Shown: positions 1 through 7,442 of the stretch, in pieces
How positions within the stretch are numbered: position 1 is the first letter of the stretch
Layout of the letters: each line of letters begins with the position of its first letter
NCBI GenBank assembly: GCA_029253585.1
Contig: JAQWZF010000005.1
Location: forward strand, 62,001-126,000
Direction of reading: 5' to 3'
Length of the DNA stretch: 64,000 nucleotides
From: Gammaproteobacteria bacterium
GTDB lineage: Bacteria > Pseudomonadota > Gammaproteobacteria > Pseudomonadales > Pseudohongiellaceae
Translations under genes and position numbers: made by a program
Notes under the pieces: model-generated
The model's input: only the letters and a program-made list of their open reading frames with translations
Told to the model about the DNA's origin: nothing
Databases searched by the model: none

Positions 1-606
1 ATCGTTCGTCATACCAATGAGCTGTGCTGCAGTTTGCAGGGCTTGCTCATTCGACAGGCTTATCTTACAGGCATCTAAAACCTCAGGATCACTAAGCTCT
101 TGCCCCAGGTTTTTGTTAACTTTAAATTTAGCACCGGAGGTCGAAATATCGACTACCGTTCCCTCTAGCAGCGCACCATTCACCAGATACAGCACTACAG
201 GCACATCCGTCACGGCCTCCAGATTAACTCGGAGCGTCTTTCGCAGCTGGGTGCAGGCGATCTTATAGGGAAGGCCGAAATGGTGCAGTGATTACCTCTT
301 CGCTAATGGGTCATGGCCAGGCATTTCGTTTACTAGGCTCTGAAATATAATCGACACACCACCACTCTGGGCACGAAACATTAGCGGAACGCTAGAGTCT
401 AATTGTGCAGTGAGTGGTTCATAGCTAACTAAGAATGTTCCTTCAGTAGCATTGACAGCCAATAGTTCTAGCGCCTGAGTAGTAATACGCTTTTTAACAG
501 TGGTCACGCAGGAGAACGCCCATTTATGAGAGATTGCCATTTTTAACACCTGAACGACTTCCTTTCTATGGGTGATATCACCGTCTGTGAGGTTTACCGC
601 ATCCAT
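1..606 (-). pseudogene. YcgR-like PilZ domain protein, interrupted by an in-frame TAA, partial at window edge
   Basis: One minus-strand frame runs from ATG 606 to the window edge and is broken only by TAA at 292-294 (codon 105). The first 104 residues resemble the YcgR-type domain found ahead of PilZ. After the stop the same frame gives RKTLR, an RxxxR motif, and DISTSG, a DxSxxG motif. Together these form the cyclic-di-GMP binding signature of PilZ, so both halves belong to one gene. Known relatives bind c-di-GMP and act on flagellar motility or surface polysaccharide. The C-terminus is outside the window. If the stop is real, the product lacks the ligand-binding domain. A CAA to TAA change would be enough. 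Family fairly sure, functional state unknown. Confidence 0.7.
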
Positions 607-833
607 TCACTTATTCCTTGTTATTAGCCCCAACCAATGGTGCTGTAATGCGACCCGAAGTCCGCAGGCCTGCCATACTAAGAAAAAAAAAGAGGTAAAT
701 GCCAATTCGATCTGTTCGCATATCTGACAATTAGTCAGATATGCACTAGAATTCGCACAAATTAACGGGCATAACCAGTTTGCCTCTATCTAGCAATACC
801 ACAGCTAGCAATACCACAACCGGAACACCAAAA

Positions 834-1823
834 ATGAAAAGAATTCTCCAGCTTGCTTTCCTGACAAGCTTGTTTGCAGGAAATAGCGCCTTTGCCTTAG
901 GCTCCACCGACTATGAAAATTGCCTCCTTACACTCATTGCAGATTCGACGAATGCCGAACTTCGAGTTCAGGACCTTAAGGGCTTATGTGAGAATACGAC
1001 TGAGACGCTTGCTGTCAACGAGCAACACCAGCGCGATCCATCGAGTGTGGGTGCTAGCCCAGAACCTCTAGAGATACCTTTCGGTTCATTTCTCGGATAC
1101 TTCCAACCCTACAAGAAAAATTAATTCAGCTTTGGCAGCATGAAGAATCAAGACGGCGGCGATCCATTTAGCGGCAAAACCTCCGATATACAGTTTCAGA
1201 TCGAATTGAAGTTTGCGCTGTTTGAAGATTCTCCCCTATTGGACAATCTAGCCCCACTCTATTTTGGCTATTCGAAGAAATCCTAGCGGGATATTGCCGA
1301 GTCATCGGCACCGTTTAAGGAACATAATTACAATCCCGAAGTCTTCTGGGATTTTCGCGAAACCACGGCGAGTCGAGATTCCCGAGGCGATGGCATACGC
1401 CGTTTCGTTGATTTGATTGGTTACGAACACCAATCTAACGGGCTCGATCAACTCGGCTCAAGAAGCTGGGACCGAATCTATGCACAACGCGAATTCAAAC
1501 TGGGCGAGAAGCTAGAGGTAAACATAAAGGCCTGGAATGTCGTCAACCTGGGAGAATACAATACAGACATTACAGACTATCTGGGTAATGTTGAACTCAC
1601 TAAATCTTATCCCTTGTCTGACACAGTCTCAGCCTCACTGACTACTAGGAAGGGACGCAGAACCGAGAAAATTAGCTATCAGCTAGACCTGCAGACCAAC
1701 TGGAAATGGGTGAACGGGCAGTTCTTTCTAAGCTACTATGACGGCTATGGCGAGGCGCTGATTTCCTACAATGAAAAAACTCGAAGCCTACGGGCCGGGG
1801 TACATTTCCCAATTGCGAACTAG
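834..1823 (+). pseudogene. pldA: Outer membrane phospholipase A (OMPLA), two in-frame stops
   Basis: The frame from ATG 834 to TAG 1821-1823 encodes 329 residues, with TAA at 1122-1124 (codon 97) and TAG at 1284-1286 (codon 151). A signal peptide (MKRILQLAFLTSLFAGNSAFA) is followed by the OMPLA barrel. YEHQSNG around codon 199 carries the catalytic His and Ser, SRSWDRIY follows, and GYGEALISYN is near the end. OMPLA hydrolyses phospholipids in the outer membrane outer leaflet as a calcium-dependent dimer. At the first stop homologues usually have an aromatic residue (PYKxNY); at the second they have Trp (KSWW), which TGG to TAG would explain. There is no frameshift anywhere, so decay is by nonsense change only. 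Confidence 0.8.
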
Positions 1824-1880
1824 CCCCTTCAATAAGAGCAGACACGCAAGTCCACGCTCTAGATACAGAGATACCTTACT

Positions 1881-2852
1881 ATGACATCTATCGCAGTTAT
1901 TGGCGCAGGATTAGCAGGCAGCATTGCCGCCCATAGCCTGCAGACGTCAGCCAAGGTCACCGTGTTTGAGAAATCTGGCAGGGCCGGCGGGCGCATGTCT
2001 ACGCGCCGAGTCGAGTCATACAGTTTCAATCACGGCGCCCAGTTCTTCACGGCAAGAGACCCTGAATTCAAAGACTTCCTGAAGCCTTATATTGACCAAA
2101 ACATCGTTACGCAGTGGAACCCCCGCATTACTACGCTAGATCCCCTCGACAGGCCTTTCAAGAGAATCTGGTACGAGCCACATTATGTTGGCACACAAGG
2201 CATGTCTGCGCTTGCCGGCTCCCTGGCAGAGAATCTCGATGTTCGTTATCGCTGCGAGATAGCGAGTCTGAAATCCATTGGCAAAAAATGGCAATTACAG
2301 GATACGGAACATAATGACTACGGGGAGTTCGACTGGGTAATCTCCGCTATCCCCTCTGCGCAGGCATTGAATATTCTAAGCTCAAAACTACAACAGCATG
2401 CAGAGATCGCCGATGTGGTTTTCTCACCCTGTTTTAGTCTGATGCTTGGCCTAAAGAACAAGCCCGCTCTAGGTTTCGATGCAGCCGTAGTAAAGAATTC
2501 CTCAATTAGCTGGCTGGCCCAGACCCATTCTGAGCAGGCGAATAGTTATGGCCTGGTCATTCACAGCAACAATGCCTGGGCCAAAACGCATATCGATGAC
2601 GAGAAGGAACTGCTACAGGAACAACTATTCGCTAGCGCACAGCAATTGCTCAATAATTCTCTGCAGGATGTGCAATATGCGGCTCTGCATAGATGGCTAT
2701 ATGCGAAAGTGGAAACCTCTGCACAACAGGACTATCTGATTGATAGGGAAAATAGATTGGCGGTCTGCGGAGAATGGTGTCGTGGCAACCGAGTCGAAGA
2801 TGCCTTTCTAAGCGGGTTCAAACTCGCAGAATTTCTCAAGACTCAACTCTAG
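1881..2852 (+). CDS. Renalase-like FAD/NAD(P)-dependent oxidoreductase
   Basis: The 323-residue protein starts with an FAD-binding Rossmann motif (IAVIGAGLAGSIAA) and the GRAGGRMSTRR segment typical of renalase-like amine-oxidase flavoproteins. A second conserved FAD contact, CGEWCRGNRVEDAFLSG, lies near the C-terminus. No signal peptide is seen, so it is cytosolic. Animal renalase oxidises dihydropyridine isomers of NAD(P)H; bacterial members may do the same repair reaction, but the substrate cannot be read from the sequence. It follows the broken pldA gene by 57 bases on the same strand. Family confident, substrate inferred. Confidence 0.8.
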   Translation: MTSIAVIGAGLAGSIAAHSLQTSAKVTVFEKSGRAGGRMSTRRVESYSFNHGAQFFTARDPEFKDFLKPYIDQNIVTQWNPRITTLDPLDRPFKRIWYEPHYVGTQGMSALAGSLAENLDVRYRCEIASLKSIGKKWQLQDTEHNDYGEFDWVISAIPSAQALNILSSKLQQHAEIADVVFSPCFSLMLGLKNKPALGFDAAVVKNSSISWLAQTHSEQANSYGLVIHSNNAWAKTHIDDEKELLQEQLFASAQQLLNNSLQDVQYAALHRWLYAKVETSAQQDYLIDRENRLAVCGEWCRGNRVEDAFLSGFKLAEFLKTQL

Positions 2853-2883
2853 AGCATCAGGTGTTTTAGAGTGTTAACCGGAG

Positions 2884-3633
2884 TTAACGCGGTAATTGCC
2901 AGTCGAAGCGATAGGAGACGTCTTCTACGCGAACGGGCTCGCCAACTACAATACGCGGGTCAAATCTCAGGCGCTGCGCTGCTCGAATTGCCTCTGCATC
3001 GAATACGCCAGAAGGTTCGCTCTGGTCGATAACGATATCGGAAATTGCCCCACTCTCGCTAACGGTGAACTTAAGCACGACGAAACCCTCTAAGCCTAGC
3101 TCCTGCGCAACCTCGGGATAGGCCGGAGTGATGAGCCGTAGCGGCAGCATCTCCCTGAACTGGATGATATCGGCAGGCGCATTCGGGCTGGGCGGATCGA
3201 GTCCCTCTAATTGATAGCGAAACACATAGCGTATATCTTCAACCAGTTCGCCCCTGATGTTTTGGAACGATAGTCTTCGCGCCGCATTCGTGGCCGACAA
3301 TTCGAAATAGCCCTCGGGCTGTTCCTGGATTGTGCGGATACTATTGTTGATCACCTCGCCGTCGGCGTTCACAGAAAAACCGAGCATCACCCAGCCCTCG
3401 ACGCCAAGGTTTCTAGCTCGCAAGGGATACAATGGCTCTGGCGCTCGTCGCTCGAGCAATCCCCGGGTGAAGTTTGGGGGCGGCGTCACCTCAAAATTAC
3501 CAACGACTGGGGGAGTCTGAGAGATAGAGCCATCTGCGGAGCAATCTGGCAAACCCAGAAACGAGAGGGCACAGAGAAATGCTCTAGCAGTACGCGCAGT
3601 AGATAGTCTTTTATGTGAAATTATTTTTTTCAT
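2884..3633 (-). CDS. Secreted protein with two TonB C-terminal domains
   Basis: The 249-residue protein has an N-terminal export signal followed by two tandem TonB_C-type domains. The first is marked by LYPLRARNLGVEGWVMLGF, the second by PAYPEVAQELGLEGFVVLKF; both show the P-x-YP...G.V.L.F pattern. TonB C-domains contact the TonB box of outer-membrane receptors. No proline-rich spacer is evident between signal and domains, so this is probably not a canonical energy-transducing TonB. It lies 46 bases downstream of the receptor gene on the same strand, which suggests an accessory or modulator of that receptor. Confidence 0.75.
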   Translation of the reverse strand: MKKIISHKRLSTARTARAFLCALSFLGLPDCSADGSISQTPPVVGNFEVTPPPNFTRGLLERRAPEPLYPLRARNLGVEGWVMLGFSVNADGEVINNSIRTIQEQPEGYFELSATNAARRLSFQNIRGELVEDIRYVFRYQLEGLDPPSPNAPADIIQFREMLPLRLITPAYPEVAQELGLEGFVVLKFTVSESGAISDIVIDQSEPSGVFDAEAIRAAQRLRFDPRIVVGEPVRVEDVSYRFDWQLPR

Positions 3634-3679
3634 AAAATTTACCGTATTATCCGGCGAATACGTGATTCGAGATCACACA

Positions 3680-5821
3680 CTAGAAGGTTGTTTTCATCTC
3701 CAATGCCAATTTCATACCACTGCCCGAACAGTATTTCTCGACTTCCTCTAACACACCGTCTGCAGTAGCGCCCACGTAACGAGTACGCGTTCTGCAAAAC
3801 TCATTCTGATGTATATTGCTCGCCTCGAAACGAAACGTATAGCTCCTAAACGCCTGTTTCTCGATAAAAGCCGAGATTTCAGGCTGAAAGAAGCGCTCTT
3901 CCGTATCGAAGACATCGACTTGTTTCCTGCCGCTTCCGCCGTTTGAGTTCATCTCATAGCGAAAACCATAACTTATTCCATGGCTGGTAATATCATGCCG
4001 AAAACTCGACCTGGCGGTCCAACGGCCGTTGTTGCGCATCCTGCGCTTAACCTTAAGAAAAGGGTCTAACACCTCCGAGTCGCGCAGGCTTAGCCCGGTA
4101 GTTAGGAGCGCATTAGGCAGCCCCAGGAAACTGAGCCTGGCACTAAGGTCCAGATTCACACCGTAGCGTTTGCCATCTCCGATGTTACCGCGCGCCGACT
4201 GCAAGTTATCTGGACTTGTAGAGACATCGATGCGATCAATCACGTCTGTTATATCTCGGTAGTAGAACTGCGAATTAAGTACGCCTATATCGTTGGGCAG
4301 ACGCAGCTCGAGGTTTAGTTCATAGCGCCAGGACTGTTCCTGAGCAATGCCCGGGTTGCCGGCCTGCGTGTTCTGATCAACATCGGAGCCATCGACGGTC
4401 GCGCTGAAATCAGAAAAGCTCAGCTGCGAGACCTGCTTCTCGATACCCGCACGCAACTGCAGTGTTGGGGTAATATCGAAGCGGTAGTCAATCTTCGGTC
4501 GCAAGAATGCAAAATCGCGCTTATTGCTGACATCGCCTGTCTGTTCAATAGTGGAGAACTCATACACCAAGGAACTTTCTAGCGACATTCTTGGGTTCAA
4601 CTGCCAATTGTGCGCAGCGAATAACTCCGAGCGCTGCTCCTCAACCGTGGATTTGCTATTAGAAATTGAAACAGGCACTAGGCCACCGACGTCTGGCGAG
4701 CGCACTCCATCGATATCCAGACCCAGTCGTAAATCGCCATCACGAATTGTCTGCGACGCTTCGATACCGAGCTCTAATCCCTGTGCCTGATTTATATTGA
4801 ATGTGTAGGAAGTCCGTGCGATACGTTCACGGTCTCTACTCATATTGGACAAAAATAGAATCTTATTCTCGGAATTTTCAGTGACGCTATAGCGTTCCTG
4901 CTCAAACAACTGATCGCGGTCATTCACGATAAACAGAAAACGGTATTTGCCGCCATTGCCTAGAGAGTATTCGTAGTCGCCCCCTATCTCCCAGTTATCT
5001 CTACTGCTGGGATTTTCCTCACGCTCAAACCTCGCCGTATCGGATACGACGTTATAAATCGTACGATTAATGTCAACTGGGGGCGACCGCGTCTCAAGTA
5101 AAGCGTTTAGCTGAATCACACTGTTTTCAAAGGTATAACCCAGATTCATACTAGCCTGATAGGAAGTCTGGTCACGCACCCAGTCTTCTCGTCTAGCCTC
5201 GACCAGAGTCCCGCCCGCGTCGAAGCCAAACTCTCGATTAATCCTTCCGTTATAGCCAGATTCAGCTTGGACGGCGAACAGATAGTTGAAGTCGCCCGCC
5301 TGACCGCTGTAGGAGATCTGCCCGCCCGGATCCAAAGTTCCATCACGCCAGTAATCCACATTAAGCTCTATCGAGGTGCTAGAGCGTGAAGGCAAATCCA
5401 GGAGTACTACGTTTACAATCTGCCCAGCACCACGCACATCTAGCTCTTCTGAGGTGCCACGTATAATTTCAATATAATCCACCTGGTCGGCAGATATGCG
5501 ACTGAGCAGGCTCTCGCCGGTATTGCCCTTGCCGGTAGTGCGCTGCCCATTGATCAGTATCTCTCCCCCACCCGAGCCGAGCCCGCGGCCGCTACCGCCA
5601 CCGCCGCGCATTGCGAGGCCGATACCGGGTATACGGCTAATCATGTCGTTAGCAGATACCGGCAGGAAGTCTGCAAAATAGGCAGCGGGATAGACTATGG
5701 TTGAGTCATCGGTGGGATTTTCGATCAGGTCATTCTGCGCAGTCGCCAATGAGGCATAGGCTATTAAGAGAGCGACTGCAGGAGCGAATAGAAAGTGGGA
5801 TTTTAAGTTAGGCATTGTCAT
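3680..5821 (-). CDS. TonB-dependent outer membrane receptor
   Basis: The 713-residue protein has a signal peptide ending near LATAQ, then a plug domain with ILINGQRTTGKGN and the IEIIRGTSEELDVRGAGQIV pattern, and a long beta-barrel ending in Phe, as outer membrane proteins do. The plug holds an unusual glycine-rich stretch (RGGGGSGRGLGSGGG) just before the conserved NGQR segment. Such receptors import siderophores, vitamins, metals or oligosaccharides using proton-motive force through TonB. The substrate cannot be read. The downstream double TonB_C protein probably shares its transcript. Confidence 0.85.
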   Translation of the reverse strand: MTMPNLKSHFLFAPAVALLIAYASLATAQNDLIENPTDDSTIVYPAAYFADFLPVSANDMISRIPGIGLAMRGGGGSGRGLGSGGGEILINGQRTTGKGNTGESLLSRISADQVDYIEIIRGTSEELDVRGAGQIVNVVLLDLPSRSSTSIELNVDYWRDGTLDPGGQISYSGQAGDFNYLFAVQAESGYNGRINREFGFDAGGTLVEARREDWVRDQTSYQASMNLGYTFENSVIQLNALLETRSPPVDINRTIYNVVSDTARFEREENPSSRDNWEIGGDYEYSLGNGGKYRFLFIVNDRDQLFEQERYSVTENSENKILFLSNMSRDRERIARTSYTFNINQAQGLELGIEASQTIRDGDLRLGLDIDGVRSPDVGGLVPVSISNSKSTVEEQRSELFAAHNWQLNPRMSLESSLVYEFSTIEQTGDVSNKRDFAFLRPKIDYRFDITPTLQLRAGIEKQVSQLSFSDFSATVDGSDVDQNTQAGNPGIAQEQSWRYELNLELRLPNDIGVLNSQFYYRDITDVIDRIDVSTSPDNLQSARGNIGDGKRYGVNLDLSARLSFLGLPNALLTTGLSLRDSEVLDPFLKVKRRMRNNGRWTARSSFRHDITSHGISYGFRYEMNSNGGSGRKQVDVFDTEERFFQPEISAFIEKQAFRSYTFRFEASNIHQNEFCRTRTRYVGATADGVLEEVEKYCSGSGMKLALEMKTTF

Positions 5822-5927
5822 ATCTAATCGGCCACATGCTACAGACTAGACAGTATTTAATCTGTGACTAAATGCAGCAAAGTGCTACAGGACCGATAAA
5901 CATGCGTATTTGAAAAGGTGATGCAGC

Positions 5928-5957
5928 AAACTGAGGCCAACCCCCAAGCCTCAGTTT
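5928..5957. other. Hairpin downstream of the 5971-7011 gene
   Basis: A perfect 10-bp inverted repeat (AAACTGAGGC and its complement) with a 10-base loop lies 14 bases past the stop of the minus-strand gene. No clear U-tract follows on either strand, so it could protect a transcript end or be a weak terminator. Confidence 0.4.
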
Positions 5958-5970
5958 GATAAAGCGTTAT

Positions 5971-7011
5971 CTAGTTATTTGTTCCTGATTGCTGTTCTTC
6001 CATCTCTAGGCGACGTGCCCCGGCGAGAATACCAGGCATCGCATAATTGCCCTCATGGCAGGCATATTCATACAGGCCATCGTCTGTTGCGTAGAAGCTT
6101 AGTTCTGCAGTCCAGGGCTGGCTGTAAATGTTGCTATCTTCAACCGTGAATTGATAGAAGATTTCATTCTCGGAATAGCGGCTAAAGCGCTCGATAACAT
6201 GCCCTTCCTTGGTTATTGGAATCGAGCTCTGGCTCAATTGCAGCGGATTGATGTTTACCGTCTCGACCACCAGCTGGCCATCCTCATACCAGCCAACCGA
6301 GTCGCCGAACCATTGCTCAAGAATCAGCGGTCTTCTATTTGCCCGAGCTTCCTCTGCGGTATCGAAGATTGGAATGATACGCGCATCATGCACCATCTCT
6401 ACGAGAATCATTACGTAGTCTTCGGTCTGTACGAATTGGTAAGTATTATTGTACAGGGCGGCCATCATGCCCGGCCCTGCCTTATTGCCGAAACCCAACA
6501 GACAGCGTTCTGCATTCGGAATCGCTTCCGGCCCGCGAGCATCACCAAAACCGGTTGCATAGCGAGAGCCAAAGTTGCGACGCTCGAAATCGTAGTTTGG
6601 CGTCTCGAGACGGGGAACGCGGCCAGTCGCCGGCTCGACTACATAAGAGCTGCGATATTCGCCCTTAACCAGGGCGAGGTTTGAGCCAGGGTCTACCCAG
6701 AAATTGTTATACGCACGAGTGCCGAAATCATCGCCCGCAGCTGCGGGCGTATCATTGACGCCGTCCCCTTCATCTAATCCACCCTCCAGGCCTGCAATCG
6801 GCGTGTTGGCGGCAATTATTTGCGCCTGCTCGGCAGACACAATTAGGGAATCCACACCACTGGGGCGAGTTAGTTTGGTTAGCGAGGCATTGGTCCAGAT
6901 ACCCTGAAGATCAGGCCTTTCGGCATCTTGTGCCAGCGCTGGCATCGAGACCAGTAGAGCGATCAGCAGATAAGACCCATATTGCGCGGTTTTCTTGAGC
7001 AAGACTGTCAT
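5971..7011 (-). CDS. Secreted protein of unknown function, PDLQGIWTN type
   Basis: The 346-residue protein has a clear signal peptide (YLLIALLVSMPALAQ) and the mature start DAERPDLQGIWTN. Other recognisable blocks are EMVHDARIIPIF, GDSVGWYEDGQLVVET, FTVEDSNIYSQPWTAEL and LYEYACHEGNYAMPGILAG. The same blocks recur in a widespread group of secreted proteins that I know only as hypothetical; their activity is not established. One Cys pair (ERCLLGF and YACHEG) could form a disulphide in the periplasm. The gene stands alone, with a hairpin after its stop and a 430-base gap upstream. Confidence 0.6.
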   Translation of the reverse strand: MTVLLKKTAQYGSYLLIALLVSMPALAQDAERPDLQGIWTNASLTKLTRPSGVDSLIVSAEQAQIIAANTPIAGLEGGLDEGDGVNDTPAAAGDDFGTRAYNNFWVDPGSNLALVKGEYRSSYVVEPATGRVPRLETPNYDFERRNFGSRYATGFGDARGPEAIPNAERCLLGFGNKAGPGMMAALYNNTYQFVQTEDYVMILVEMVHDARIIPIFDTAEEARANRRPLILEQWFGDSVGWYEDGQLVVETVNINPLQLSQSSIPITKEGHVIERFSRYSENEIFYQFTVEDSNIYSQPWTAELSFYATDDGLYEYACHEGNYAMPGILAGARRLEMEEQQSGTNN

Positions 7012-7245
7012 TTTGTGGCTCCTTTATTCTTGTCTCGGCAGTTTAGCGTAATTTACCGTCTTTAGCTTCTGCCTGTATTCCTCAGGCAGAGATACTGAAT
7101 TGCTCTCTATTCGGTGATCTGGAAGGATCGAGCTCCTTATTTGTCCACAACTTCTCTCAAGCGCTATACCAATTGCTCCCTGCACGGTTACCACTGTGCC
7201 CGCTGCCGAAGAAGCCTGTTATTTGTTTCCCTCGTTGCTATGTCT

Positions 7246-7297
7246 TCTTACTACCTGCTCTTACTACTTATTCTTACTACCTGTTCTTACTACCTGT
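7246..7297. repeat. Tandem repeat, four units of 13 bp
   Basis: The unit TCTTACTACCTGY is repeated four times in exact 13-bp register. Unit two is the most diverged (TCTTACTACTTAT). A 13-bp unit is not a multiple of three and the region is intergenic, so this is a minisatellite-like tract. Confidence 0.85.
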
Positions 7298-7380
7298 AAT
7301 GGCCCACCTCGATCAGCAAATCACTGTGCAGCTTGCCAGAGCAGAGCCTACAGCAAGGCTCCAATTCTCTTTTCCAAGAC

Positions 7381-7425
7381 AATAAAAAAGCCGGTAATGC
7401 TCACTGTACAGTGAGCATTACCGGC
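7381..7425 (-). terminator. Rho-independent terminator of the DUF305/propeller gene
   Basis: A perfect 36-bp palindrome at 7390-7425 is followed on the minus strand by TTTTTTATT. It sits 18 bases past the stop of the minus-strand gene that ends at 7443. Confidence 0.9.
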
Positions 7426-7442
7426 CGGATTTCTATCTTCCC

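Larger units (their letters stand above)
7012..7442. other. Non-coding interval before the 5971-7011 gene
   Basis: This 431-base stretch should hold the promoter of the minus-strand gene at 5971-7011. It contains the 13-bp tandem repeat and the terminator listed separately. Short plus-strand open frames here have no ribosome site or family signal and I do not call them genes. Confidence 0.5.

Noticed and set aside
17..268. Plus-strand open frame of 83 codons
   Set aside because: It lies opposite the PilZ domain, has no family signal and is explained as a shadow.
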